Positions 36,961 to 47,660 of a stretch of DNA of 64,000 nucleotides are shown one piece after another. Each line of letters opens with the position of its first letter. Within the stretch, counting starts at the first letter, position 1. A model generated the notes under the pieces. That model did no database searches. It was not told the origin of the DNA and saw only the letters and a program-made list of their open reading frames with translations. The stretch covers positions 558,001 to 622,000 of the forward strand of contig PUFA01000144.1 in NCBI GenBank assembly GCA_003508835.1, written 5' to 3'. This stretch comes from Eonycteris spelaea (lineage: Eukaryota > Chordata > Mammalia > Chiroptera > Pteropodidae). The translations under genes and the position numbers were made by a program.

Positions 36961-37962
36961 CGTGTCCCTTCGATGCTCATAGAACCATGAAAGACCCCAT
37001 CTGTACACTTAGAGTAACTTCCACTTCCATTTCACCCCAAAAATGGAGTCTGAATATACAGGAAACAAACATCTGCAGTCACTGTGATCTAATAATACCT
37101 GTCATGAGGCCACAGGAGGATGGAGGAGAGACAGAGAAGAAGGGAGAGGGGCCATAAGGTGCTGGGTGCTCAAGAAGAGCAAATGAAGAAGGGGGGAGAA
37201 TGTGGCATGAAGGAAATGGGGCGAGGGTGAGAAGGAGCAAGAGATGAGGATGAGGCAAGGAAAGCCCCAAAAGCCTGGACTAGAGGAGAGGAGAGGGGAG
37301 GCGGAAGATTGGGGGAGAGGATAGGGAGTGAGATCTAACAAAAAAAGGGGAAATCAAGGAGAAAACTTAGCCAAGCTTAAATTTTCAAGAAGAGTCAGTC
37401 CAAAGAATTGGAGGAGTCAAACCCGTACTCTGCCGAGAAGCCCAACAAGGTGTGTTTTGTGCTTAGGTCAGCAAAGTTATTGCCTTGAACTCCAACCTTA
37501 ATTTTTTTATCACAAGAATTATAGAGGCCTCTGGTTAACAAGACCAATTTCCCCAACCTGGAAGTGAGGAGCCCTCCTCCCAGAGGCATTTTTACCTCAC
37601 AGAACCAGAACAGCGGAGGACACAGAGTAGGGAGTCTTAAGTTACACACCAGGGGCCAATAGGGCTGCATAAAGCTCATATTATTCTTACTTTAATCATG
37701 GATTTTGCTTCACAAATCCTGCTTTGAAACCATACACTGTGCTGAAGTTTTATGACAGCTGTTAGGGTAGTTTATGGTTTTATCAGAGATTGTTTCTTTA
37801 TTTTTTGAAATTATCAGTGAATTTCCTTTTTTCCCTCCTCAAAACAATTATTAACAAATATGTGTATAAACATAAATGTGGCTGATGATGGCACCACCCC
37901 CTGAATTCTCTTCCAAAGTAAATAAAATCAATCCACTGCTTTTCCATTCTGCTTTTCCTTAC
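36961..37962. other. No recognised feature
   Basis: Purine-rich at 37105-37350 on the plus strand; otherwise nothing recognisable. Confidence 0.45.
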
Positions 37963-37968
37963 GAGAGA

Positions 37969-38004
<36 letters not shown>

Positions 38005-38037
38005 CAGAGACAGAGACAGAGACAGAGAGACTGAGAA

Positions 38038-38070
<33 letters not shown>

Positions 38071-38335
38071 TACAGAGAGAGAGAGAAAGAGAAGAGAAGG
38101 GAAGGGAAGGGAAGGGAAGAGAAGGAAGGAAGGAGGGAGGAGGAGGAGGAGGAGGAGGAGGAGGAGGAGGAGGAGAGGAGGAGGAGGAGGAGGAGGAGAA
38201 GAAGAAGAAGAAGAAGAAGAAGAAGAAGAAGAAGAAGAAGAAGAAGAAGAAGAAGAAGAAGAAGAAGAAGAAGAAGAAGAAGAAGAAGAAAAGAAAGAAA
38301 GAGAAAGAGAGAGAAAGAAAGAAAGAAAAAGAGAG

Positions 38336-38370
<35 letters not shown>

Positions 38371-38423
38371 GGAGAGAGAGAGAAAGAGAGAGAGAAAGAA
38401 AGAAAGAGAGAGAGAGAAAGAAA

Positions 38424-38456
<33 letters not shown>

Positions 38457-38530
38457 AAAAAGAAAGAAAGAAAGAAAGAAAGAGGGAGGGAGGGAGGGAG
38501 GGAGGGAGGAGGGAGGAGAGGAGGGAGTGA
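37963..38530. repeat. Complex purine-strand microsatellite
   Basis: Successive blocks of GA, GAGACA, GGGAA, GGA, GAA (31 units at 38198-38290), GAAA, GA/GAAA mixtures and GGGA. From 38074 to 38527 the plus strand has only A and G, 454 bases without a single pyrimidine. Long homopurine-homopyrimidine tracts can form triplex (H-DNA) structures and stall polymerases. Assembly across it may be unreliable. Confidence 0.98.
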
Positions 38531-38537
38531 GGGAGTT

Positions 38538-38612
38538 AGAGTGATCTTTAGACTACACTTCAGATGGCATCACTTTCTTGCTCAAAACTTCCAATGCCAC
38601 TGCTCACACTGG
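38538..38612 (+). repeat. Duplicated 75-bp piece of LINE-2
   Basis: This segment is 73/75 identical to 39221-39295 (differences at the t/a in cacttcag and the t/c in cactttct). The second copy sits in its proper place within the L2 at 39090-39790; this one is sandwiched between the purine microsatellite and the GGAA repeat. It is therefore a local duplication, more recent than L2 itself. Confidence 0.95.
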
Positions 38613-38677
38613 AAGGAAGGAAGGAAGGAAGGAAGGAAGGAAGGAAGGAAGGAAGGAAGGAAGGAAGGAAGGAAGGG
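38611..38677. repeat. (GGAA)n microsatellite
   Basis: About 16 uninterrupted GGAA units that begin at the last bases of the duplicated L2 piece. GGAA arrays are known binding platforms for ETS-family transcription factors. Confidence 0.97.
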
Positions 38678-39089
38678 GAGACGGAAGGAGGGAAGAAGTG
38701 GAATGACAATGAGAATATCTTTTTAAAAAGTCAGAAAACCAAATTCTCACATGATTTAATAAACCCCTTTTCCCTGTGTAAGGATTGAAGGCTGAATTAT
38801 GCCAAAGTGTAACAATTAGAAAAATTCTGAGTCAGGGAAAGTTTACCTTAGCCTGATATTATACCTTATAATTCTAAGACCTGTATTTAGAGTGGGGATT
38901 TGAGATATTAGAAAAGAAGTTAGGGAAGCCAAAAAGACACATTTTTCTCTAAATCATTTAAAAGGCACTTCTTTAACTCACAAAAATATCCATGTGCAAA
39001 TCAGTAAGGACTTGCTAAGTACTAGCACATGCTGCCTCTGTTGTAGGTTTTATGGGCTGTAAGAGAAAAGGGTCCACCTGAGAGACTGC
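38678..39089. other. No recognised feature
   Basis: No repeat or gene recognised between the GGAA array and the L2. Confidence 0.5.
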
Positions 39090-39790
39090 ATCTCCCTAAT
39101 CCATCACTACCCTCCTCCACATCACCTTCATCTCTCCACTGGACAAGGGCAAGAGCCTTCTCCAACCAGTTTCTCTATTTCTGTTCTTGTTTCCCTACCG
39201 TCCATTCCCCCTCTAAAGTCAGAGTGATCTTTAGACTACACATCAGATGGCATCACTCTCTTGCTCAAAACTTCCAATGCCACTGCTCACACTGGGGAAT
39301 AAAACCCACACTCCTGGACCATGACTTGGGTAGCCTCCACTTGCCTTTCTACCTCAGTTCCTCCCACACTCTTTCCTCTTTTCCCATAAAGCAAGGTCAC
39401 AACAGCCCTTCGGGTTTTCATTTCCTTCAGCAAACCTACCTTGCTCTATCCTTCAAATATTTTGGAGATTCTTCTTGTAAGCAACTAAAATGACTGGAGA
39501 AATTACAGAGTCAGCCCAAGTTTCCATCCATTGGACAAGAATCAGGTTCTAAGAATCAGGTTCCAAGGAATGATAGTGGGAAAACCCTGAAGTCACTTTC
39601 TGCTTACCACCTTTCAAGTTCCGATCATTAAAAGCACTCATAATGATATTTACTGTTTTTGTTTCTCCTTCGCTAGAATGGAAGTGCCAGGGGAGCAGCA
39701 CCCTTGTCTGTCTGTCTCGTATTCTCCCGCCCAGAACCACACCAGGGGCTTAGTGGACACTCCAGAAATAGTTGAGAGAATAAGTGAAAG
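39090..39790 (+). repeat. LINE-2, long 3' fragment
   Basis: Well-ordered L2: 'agtcagagtgatctttagac', 'ttgctcaaaacttccaatgc', 'cgctagaatggaagtgccag', 'ttagtggacactccagaaat'. About 700 bp and non-coding. Donor of the 75-bp duplication at 38538-38612. Confidence 0.85.
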
Positions 39791-40455
39791 AAAAAAAGGT
39801 CACCACACATTACAACTTTAAATACTGATTAATAGCTATTCCATGGTTAGGTACAAGAATGAGGAGTACAGATTCTAAATTAAAAATATGTTCTTTCTTG
39901 CTTAAAAGATACAAGAACAAAAATGGTGACATCATCAAGCTCTCACAAATTTATCAAAAAAAGCCCAGCTTTCTGCAAATCTTCAGGCTGAGGCCTTTTG
40001 CACTCTCTACTTGACCAGTCAAGAAAATCATTACTTCAAAAAGGAATATATACAAATGGCTTTGTCCTCCTTTGAGGTCATGATTGAGCTTTTCAAGGGA
40101 CATTCATTTGTAGCAAGGCAACGTGGCTGAGTGGAAAGATTTTCACAGCTGTATTTGCAGTGATGACTATTATTGTGTGACTCAGGAAAAATCCTTTTAG
40201 TCTCAAAACAGGGTGATAAATCCATTTCTGGGGATGTGTTAGATGCAGATCAAACCCTATGAGCTTCTCTGGGAGGAAAAAAAAGTAATATAGAATCAAA
40301 ATACACCTAATAAGTGAGCCACCTTGTTTTCAAGTTCTTTTCTATGTGATTAAACTAAAAGTTGACAGACTCATTTCAGCAAGGTGACCTCTGTCTTTAA
40401 GAACATGACTTGATTATTATTCCCAGCCAACAGAAACCAGAGGTCCAAAAAGTCA

Positions 40456-40458
<3 letters not shown>
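39791..40458. other. No recognised feature
   Basis: No repeat or gene recognised. Confidence 0.5.

Positions 40459-40512
<54 letters not shown>
40459..40512. repeat. (GA)n microsatellite
   Basis: About 27 pure GA units. Confidence 0.97.
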
Positions 40513-40514
<2 letters not shown>

Positions 40515-40710
40515 CTCAGTTTAGACTATGGCCTTATAGAAATCTAAGGGATAATTTCAGCCAAGATCCAGGTTGAAAATATGTATTCAGTTTCCTATTC
40601 CTGCTGATTCAGCTCTCCATTTTGTATCCTTGTGGTTTTGCTTGATTTGATACAAATTCCCAAAGCATCCATTTGATTCATATTAAACAGAGCACGTAAA
40701 GACAGGCTGC

Positions 40711-40758
40711 AGTGGTGTCCAGATGACCCCCACTATTGGGATCATCTGGACTACCACT
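40711..40758. repeat. Short inverted repeat (hairpin)
   Basis: Arms agtggt + gtccagatga + ccc pair with ggg + tcatctggac + accact, about 19 base pairs with single-base bulges and a short loop. A small, well-matched hairpin of 48 nt in otherwise plain sequence. Confidence 0.85.
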
Positions 40759-40894
40759 TCCCTATGATTAGGTGAAATAGCACCATTGTTTAACCCTTAT
40801 TCTCTCTTCCACAATAAATCTTTAAAAGGTGGTTGTGGCATTCCCTCCTCATCATCTAATTGAAAAATGTATTCTTCCCTCCTTTCTGATTCAC

Positions 40895-41375
40895 AAAATT
40901 CTGACTGTTTTCAAACACCAAGATGCCCCGTCCCAAGTGAGACACTCATTTGTCCACCTTCCTTAGAAGTTCAAGATGAAGATGCGATGTGGTTCAGGCT
41001 AATGGGATGAAAGCCAAAGTCTACTGGGAGTTTATGGAGCAGGTTTGCTTCTCCTGATGTGAAGGGGCAGGTGCTGATGGCTCCGCCCCTCACTTCCTGT
41101 CTTATATAAGAGGAGACAGATGCAGTGGCCACCTGGTAACCACCAGAAACAAGCATAAAGACAAGAGGCCTGGTATGGAGGACATAGCAGAAAGATGGAA
41201 AGAGTTTGAGTCCCTGATGACATCCCTAAGCAGCCAAATCTACACCAGAAACTGCCTACATCTGGTCTTCTTGATATCTGAGGACAAGAAACACCTATTT
41301 GTTTTAGTCACTGAAATTATGTCATGGAATACTCATAGACAAATCATTACTAAGTGATACAATAACTATATTATT
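40895..41375 (+). mobile_element. Probable old MLT1-type LTR
   Basis: LTR-like order: 'caggctaatgggatgaaagc', a TATA box in cttatataagagg at about 41100, and a terminal part with 'tgttttagtcactgaaatta' as in MLT1H-L LTRs. No internal retroviral genes. Subfamily uncertain. Confidence 0.5.
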
Positions 41376-41478
41376 TCAGAGTAGAGAAATGGTCCTATCA
41401 ATAGAGATAGCATCCTGGATCAGTAGGAGTAAAGGGTCTTTGAGGGAACCTTTCTTCCAGGAAAAAGTATCCCTAAAT

Positions 41479-41693
41479 CAACGGTCCTCAATCAGACCAG
41501 TACTGGTCTGTGGCCTGTTAGGAACCAGGTCACACAGCAGGAGGTAAGCAGCAAGTGAATGAGCAAAGCTTCATCTGTATTTGCATCCACTGCCTAGCAC
41601 TGGCATCAACCCCTCAGCTCCATCTCAGATTATTAAGCATTAAATTCCCATAGGAGCACCAGTCTGTGGTGCCAAAAAGGTTGGGGACCACTG
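41479..41693 (+). mobile_element. MER1-like hAT element with perfect target duplication
   Basis: Starts caacggtcctcaatc and ends ggttggggaccactg, imperfect inverted ends. The interior matches MER1/Charlie3-type sequence ('ctggtctgtggcctgttagg', 'aaccaggtcacacagcagga', 'ttggggaccactg'). Flanked by the identical 8-bp duplication ccctaaat at 41471-41478 and 41694-41701. At 215 bp it is internally deleted; it carries no transposase. Confidence 0.92.
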
Positions 41694-41701
41694 CCCTAAA
41701 T

Positions 41702-43107
41702 CATCTCTACCATTTAGTCCACAACGTTCATCTTTCGTACGTAGAGATGCAGAATTATGTCTCAGATCATGAGTCCTTGGCTTCTGCAGTCTCACCATTT
41801 CCCACTAGCCAATTACCTCAACTGTTCTACATGTGCCCTTTATTATTTTCCATCCATTAATCACTTGCATTGTCCAGGTTTACAATTTTCCAAATTCTGC
41901 CCTTTTCAATTAGATGCCAGGGTTGTAGACATAACCCGGCAGCCCTGACCTGCATGGGGCTAACATCAGGGACGGCTGGATTCCTCTGTTTCCATGTATG
42001 CCATCTTGAGTCCAGAACTAGATAATTTTACTCATCTAGAAAATTAAGGTGAATAAGAGAATAGAAAACTGGAATGGCATATGGTCTAGCTTCCTGAATT
42101 TGTGTGATTATCCATTATCAAATAGCAGGCACTGAGTTATTAAGTCTATTGACAGATGCAATGTAATTTTCTTCAAACAGATAACTGATCCTGGAGCTGA
42201 TAAGGTCTGACTGTGCAGTGCACACTCCCTCATATGTTGATCATTCTTCACTTTCTTCATTCAGTGCTCTATGTTATCAAATTACTAGAAGTAAAGCAAC
42301 ATAGGATGCCTTAAATTTATACTCAAGCTCTCATTTAGTTACTTAAAAATTTCTGACTCTAAGCAGTATTGCTTAATAGTCTTGGGACCAAATGACATAA
42401 AAATATGTAGAAGAATTACAGAATGAAATGTTTTAAAAAATCTGGGTCTGGGAAAGGTTTGAAATAAATAGCACAGAAGTAGGTGAGATCAGGCTCTAAA
42501 TTCAGACAATTGAAAAGATTTGAAGTTTTGAACCCACACTATTCTCTGATACTGTTAAAGGTGGGAAGGACTTTCTTTTTCTTTTTACAGCCTTTGGCAA
42601 GGAGGTTCTCCTACAGGAAATGAATCAACACCAAAATTTAGCTCAAATTATTTTTTTTTAAAAAGGGACAATGCCTGATAGAAACTCACTAGAGAAGATA
42701 TTTTGCAAGCATTTTTTAAACACCCCACCAAGAACCATCCCCAAAAGGACAATGAAAGGGCATGCCTATTTCCCAGCCTTCCATATTTGTGAATTAAACA
42801 AACAAAAATCCTTTTCGTCCCATGATTTAGCTTTGGGCGCTAATTCCAAACTATTCTATTTTTCTCTAATCTTTCTCCCCTACCAAAGAGTTAAAAACAA
42901 CAATGAGTATCTAGATCTTTGCTTTTAAGCAGGTAGATATAGTCTACATGTTATGATTAAAATACAAATGTCAGAGGTTTCATGACCCCTTTGGAAGGGC
43001 ACATGTGGACTGGCAGTCTAGTTACTCTTTGTTTGCGAAGATGTAGGTGAGACCCTGTGCCTTTGCTATAGACACTGTGAACTAGGGTCGAGTTCTCACT
43101 GGAAACT
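41702..43107. other. No recognised feature
   Basis: No repeat or gene recognised. Strong acceptor-like tttctttttacag ends at about 42590 but is followed by an uninformative sequence. Confidence 0.45.
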
Positions 43108-43118
43108 CAAATATTTTA

Positions 43119-43813
43119 TTTTTATTTTTTAAGTTTATAGGGGGTGACATTGGTTAATACAATTATTTAATTTTCAGGTGTACGTTATAATTTGACATCT
43201 ATATATTCTATTGTGTGATTACCACCCAGAGTCCAGTTTCTTTCAGCCACCATATATTTGATCCCCTTTACCCACTTCACCTTCCCTCTATCGCCCTGTA
43301 TTTGACTCCCTTTACCCTGTCTACCTCTTTCCTCCTTCTCTACCCTCTACCCTCTGGTAAACACCAGTCCATTGTCCATGTCCCTGAGTCTCTGTTTGTC
43401 CTGTTCATTTGTTGCTCTTAGGTTTATATTCCACATTTAAGTGATATCATGTGATTTTCAACTTTTTCAGTCTGGTTTATTTTGCTTTGCATGTTGTCAC
43501 AAATGGCAGTATTTCATCTCTTCTTGTGGCTGAGTAATATTCCATTGTATATATGTACCACAGCTTCTTTAGCCAATCATCTATCATAGGACACTTTGTT
43601 TGCTTCAATGTCCTGGCCACTGTGAATAATGCTGCTATGAACACTGGTGTGCAAATATCTTTTCGGATATGGGTTTTGAAGTCTTTGGGGTAAATACTCA
43701 GTAGAGAGATTGCTGGATCATATGCTAGAGCAATTCTTAGTTTTTTGAGGAACCTCCATACTGTTTTCCATAATGACTGTACCAATTTGCAGTCCCACCA
43801 GCTGTAGGGAGCC
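43119..43813 (-). mobile_element. 5'-truncated LINE-1 with target duplication
   Basis: Reverse-strand L1 3' end. The minus-strand frame 43477-43785 (102 codons) is a damaged C-terminal part of L1 ORF2: it keeps recognisable stretches such as [16 protein letters not shown] and WYIYTMEYYSATRRDEIL. The 3' UTR and tail lie at 43119-43470. The identical 11-bp flank caaatatttta occurs at 43108-43118 and 43814-43824. The same family as 2774-3395. Confidence 0.95.
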
Positions 43814-43824
43814 CAAATATTTTA

Positions 43825-45414
43825 GAAATTTAAACAGGTTGCCATTTATTTGACAATAATTTACTATGTGCTGAATTTTAAAATAAATCATTGACTGCCT
43901 GACTGTTAGAATATAATCAAACATAATATTGTAGAAGAATCTTATTTAGTAAACGTAGGGATCTTATTTTGTAAATCTTATTTAGTAAATGATCCTTGGC
44001 ATATCAAATACTTAGATTTCATCGCAACTTAAAGAGATATGCCCCAGGTACCTTCTTTGCCCCAGGTACCTTCGTTTTCCTAGCTGGAGGCCTTTGATAT
44101 ATGTTTGAGAATTTTTAAGCTTTTCTCTTTTCCAAATCTACTAGGAAAACATTCATTTCTTCTTGGTTGGTCCTTTTCAAAGACTAAAAGCAATAAGGCT
44201 ACTTGTTTTTTCTAATTAGCTGAGTCCGTTTATTCTGTATAAACAGAGATCCACAGCAAATTTTAGTTCTCAAACTTTTACATGGACTGTTTTTAGTGTA
44301 ATAGATTTCTAGATGGTTTTATTTGTTTCAGAATTTCTCTTTTCTTCTGGAGGGGCCACATGCAAATGTGAGTGACAGAGTTTAGTGGAAGAATAAAATA
44401 AAATGTTAATTATCCAGAGCTGCCTGAATCCTAACAGCCGTGCTGAGTGTGTGGGACACTCGTATAGACATGCGAGAAGCATCAATACTTATTATGAAAA
44501 TGTGCATATTGATTGTGCTATAAAATCATTTCAAGTAATATATACCATCCCAATAATTGAATTCCATTCAAAAGAACACCAATATAGCCACAATGAAAAT
44601 TGAAAGAAATTATTTTAATTTATTAAATTACTCTATGCAACCACAAGACAGTCAGCAAAGAGAGAAAAAGTTAATAGACATCCAGGGCCACGTTGTCTTG
44701 CTGCTAGAAAGATGGACGCAAGGCATATTGGCCAGAATGAGTAAGAGGTACGTGGGTCTAAGGGCCTGGGCACACCTTCCTTCAAGGACTGGTACTCTTT
44801 TGAAAGAGCATTTGGTGGCCCTGAAGCAGAACTGTGAAGCCCCACTTTTTCCCATCCTGTCCCTTTATCACATCCCTTCTCCCACAAGACCCTCCCTGGT
44901 CACCACAGACATTCGTTTCTACCCTCTCTGAACTCCTATGTCTGTACGTGAATACGGGCAGAAGGGGATGAAATTCGCAGTTAAGGAAACTTTGATGGGG
45001 CCTACTTACCCAAAATTCTCAATCAGCCAGAATCTCTCCCTACATTCTGCTTAAACAGAAGACAAATCACATGTATCTCACAGCACATTCGGGAAGGACA
45101 TGGGGTCATTTGGCATGTTTTTAAAGGACTTTGAGAGTCTGTATTGACATTAATAAACTCATATCAGCTTTCAATTCCCTATATCTTAAATTAATAGTGC
45201 CAATTCATATTCAGATTAGAAACTCTGCCTGCGATATTATAAAGATATGTATTATTAAAGAAACATATAATTACCTTCATAATACCATAATTATTAAGAC
45301 ATGCAAATAAATAGAAAAGATTTTAAACATAGATTAAAACAAAGAAATTTTATGCAGCATCAACCAAAAATGTTAACTCCCCAAGATACCCCATTTCGTT
45401 TTTATTAATTGAGG
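43825..45414. other. Unassigned DNA with small tandem duplications
   Basis: No repeat family recognised. Short direct duplications at 43937-43991 and 44040-44074. Overlapping frames of 84-124 codons at 44557-44931 on both strands are not recognisable. Confidence 0.4.
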
Positions 45415-45860
45415 TATACTGGGTTGAATGGTGCCCCTCGAAAAAATATATGTGCACCAGAAATCTGTAAATATGCCTTTAGTTGGAAAATGGAGTCTTT
45501 GCATATGTAATTAAGTAAAGGATCTTAAGATGAGATCATTCATTCTCAAGATTATCCAAGGGTCCGTAAGTCTAATGACAAGTATCCTTATATGAAGAGG
45601 AAAAGACACAGAGGCAGAAGAAGGCCACGAAAAGATGGAAGTAGTGTTTGGAGGTATGTAGCCACAAGCTAACGAACCATGGAGTCACCAGAAGCTTAAA
45701 GAATCAAGGAAATATAACTTTCCCTGAAGTCCTCAAAAGGAGCATGGCCCTGCTGACACCTTTATTTCATGTTTCTCTCCTCTACAACAGTGAGAGAACC
45801 AATCTCTGTTGTATTAAGCCACCCAGTTTTACTATATTCAATAAAATGTCACCCAATACA
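45415..45860 (+). mobile_element. MLT1 LTR (ERVL-MaLR)
   Basis: MLT1C/D-like order: 'ggttgaatggtgcccctcga', 'ttgcatatgtaattaagtaa', 'gtatccttatatgaagagga', 'ttaagccacccagttttact'. A solo LTR; no internal region. Frame 45648-45869 lies inside it. Confidence 0.8.
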
Positions 45861-45894
45861 TGTAAATAAAATATAATAAAAGATGAAGATTCTT

Positions 45895-45965
45895 TAGGAA
45901 GTCATTCAACAGCATTTTTTAAGTGTTACTATGCACCAAGCACTCTGGAAATAGTACAGTAGAAG
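45895..45965 (-). repeat. LINE-2 3' end fragment
   Basis: Reverse L2 terminus ('attcaacagcattttttaag', 'tatgcaccaagcactctgga'). Confidence 0.5.
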
Positions 45966-46404
45966 ATCCTTATTGCCTTTTAGTGAAATCTGGAAAGGCA
46001 TTTTTTTTTTCTCTTGTCTTTGTAGAAAAGAAATCAGAGATTTTAAAGAGGAGAATATTAACTGGGGTGGGAAGGTGGAATTCTTTTCATATAAAAGTTA
46101 TTAAGGCAATTTTAATGCCCAGAAAAAAATATATATATCATTACTGAAGAACTGCAAAAATGGCTTAAAGACATTCAATTCAAACTCAGAGTTTATCAGT
46201 CCCCAAAGAATATAAATGTTTTCTACACTATTCATTAATTACAAAGGAAAGAGCAGCACAGCATGTGGAAGCCCCCAATAAGGCCTGAACCCTTTCCCAG
46301 GGAACTATTCTGATGAAGGAGGTGTTTTCTTTCATCTCATTCAAAGAATTAAAAAGTTAAAGTGGTTTTCAGTCTTCTGTTGTTTTTCTACATTTTCCAG
46401 ATGA

Positions 46405-46520
46405 TATTTTGCATTAGGATGTGTCATACCATGTTGTATCAATCACATTACAATATGTCACTTAATGTAACATAAAGCAATGTGATTGACACAATCTACT
46501 AGGGCTTGTCACAACATTGC
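46405..46520. repeat. Imperfect palindrome, possible MITE
   Basis: Positions 46434-46450 pair with 46478-46494 (15 of 17), an inner pair tatgt/acata extends the stem, and weaker pairing continues outward. Could be an old palindromic DNA transposon or a local inverted duplication. No target duplication seen. Confidence 0.5.
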
Positions 46521-46680
46521 ATGTCAACCAGGACATTTTTATGGGTTTTGTAAAGAAAAAAAAAAATCAACATGTTTCACTGAACATCACATCCAAGGTG
46601 CAGGCGGAGGGAAAGAAAGGCTTCTTTGAAGAGTTTTGCAGCATTCCTGTTGAGGGCACTGATACACATCTGCTAAGTAA

Positions 46681-47247
46681 ATGGAGTCAAATGTCTGCCC
46701 TCTACCCATATCGAATGGGCACGATAAACTACTGCCAGCTTGTCTCAGGTTCACGGTCAACTCTTATTGCTCCCTGTTCCTGCTTGCCACGTTGAATACG
46801 AGACACCTTATGAGATCACCTTTAAAAGAGGAAACAGAACTATTAAGTGGAAGGGACCGGTCTAAGCTGAAGAAGGTGGTAAAGGCAGGCAGGCCTCTGC
46901 AGCAGATTGGGAATGTTCTAGAAGCCATTATTGGTGCAGATGTGGTTGCAGATAACAACTTAGGCAAAGTGGGGGGACGGGATATTATAAGAACATGGAG
47001 ATTTCTCAAAGAAAAGAGGGCAGAAATAGAACTAGACATTAGAAAGGGACTAGAAGCAATACTTAGAAGCCCATCGGCATTCTTTCCTCACCTCTGTCTC
47101 TGCCTCTCTGTCCCACCCGCTCCTCCTGCCCATTCTACAGCTGTTCTGTTCAACTGGCAGAATTTGCCCTATAAAACTAACTTCACAACTTGGACTCCCA
47201 ACCACACGGGAGATGTTAGTGTGCAGTTGTTGATTGCTTCTGTGTGA
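46681..47247 (+). other. Longest open frame (188 codons), probably not a gene
   Basis: The frame starts with an ATG at 46681 and is uninterrupted to 47247. The middle part, about residues 45-130, is charged and helix-like (for example LLSGRDRSKLKKVVKAGRPL); the last third is rich in proline and small residues. No domain recognised, no signal peptide, no clear Kozak context or nearby splice context. In 64 kb of mammalian DNA read in six frames one frame of this length is only mildly surprising. Confidence 0.12.
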
Positions 47248-47289
47248 TGTTTTTCCCCTTTCCTAATAGTATTCCGAATTCTCAGCAAT

Positions 47290-47660
47290 GCGGTGCTCGA
47301 GGGATTGACCTCACCAGGGATGGACCTTGCCTCACAGAATTCCATTACCACTGGCCAGTGACCAGTTCAGGAAAAGGCACGAGGCCAGTCAGATTGAGTA
47401 CAGGGAAGATTTGTCTAGAATGCTGGGCACGAACTCACTCTTCCCCAAGGCCTATCCAAATAAGTGTGTGGGCCTGGGACTGCTGACAGGAGCCCACCAT
47501 GAGGCAACCCAGCTTGAGGTTGAGCCAGCTTGAGGAAAGCCAAAACCTGGATCCTGGCAATGACATTTGAGTTCTCGATCAAATCCCTCCTGTAGCCTAA
47601 ATCTCTCCTAGAACAGTTTGAGTACATGAGTCAACAAAATCCCCTTATGCTTAAGACAAT
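47290..47660 (+). repeat. Possible old LTR-like or interspersed repeat
   Basis: Contains 'ggccagtgaccagttcagga', 'aggccagtcagattgagtac' and 'atgagtcaacaaaatcccct' in an order I associate with an old mammalian repeat. I cannot name the family with confidence. Confidence 0.3.

Noticed and set aside
38541..38788. Frames with repeating Lys-Glu-Gly-Arg units
   Set aside because: Translation of the GGAA microsatellite.
43477..43785. 102-codon minus frame that reads like a protein
   Set aside because: It is the damaged end of L1 ORF2 inside a truncated L1, not a host gene.
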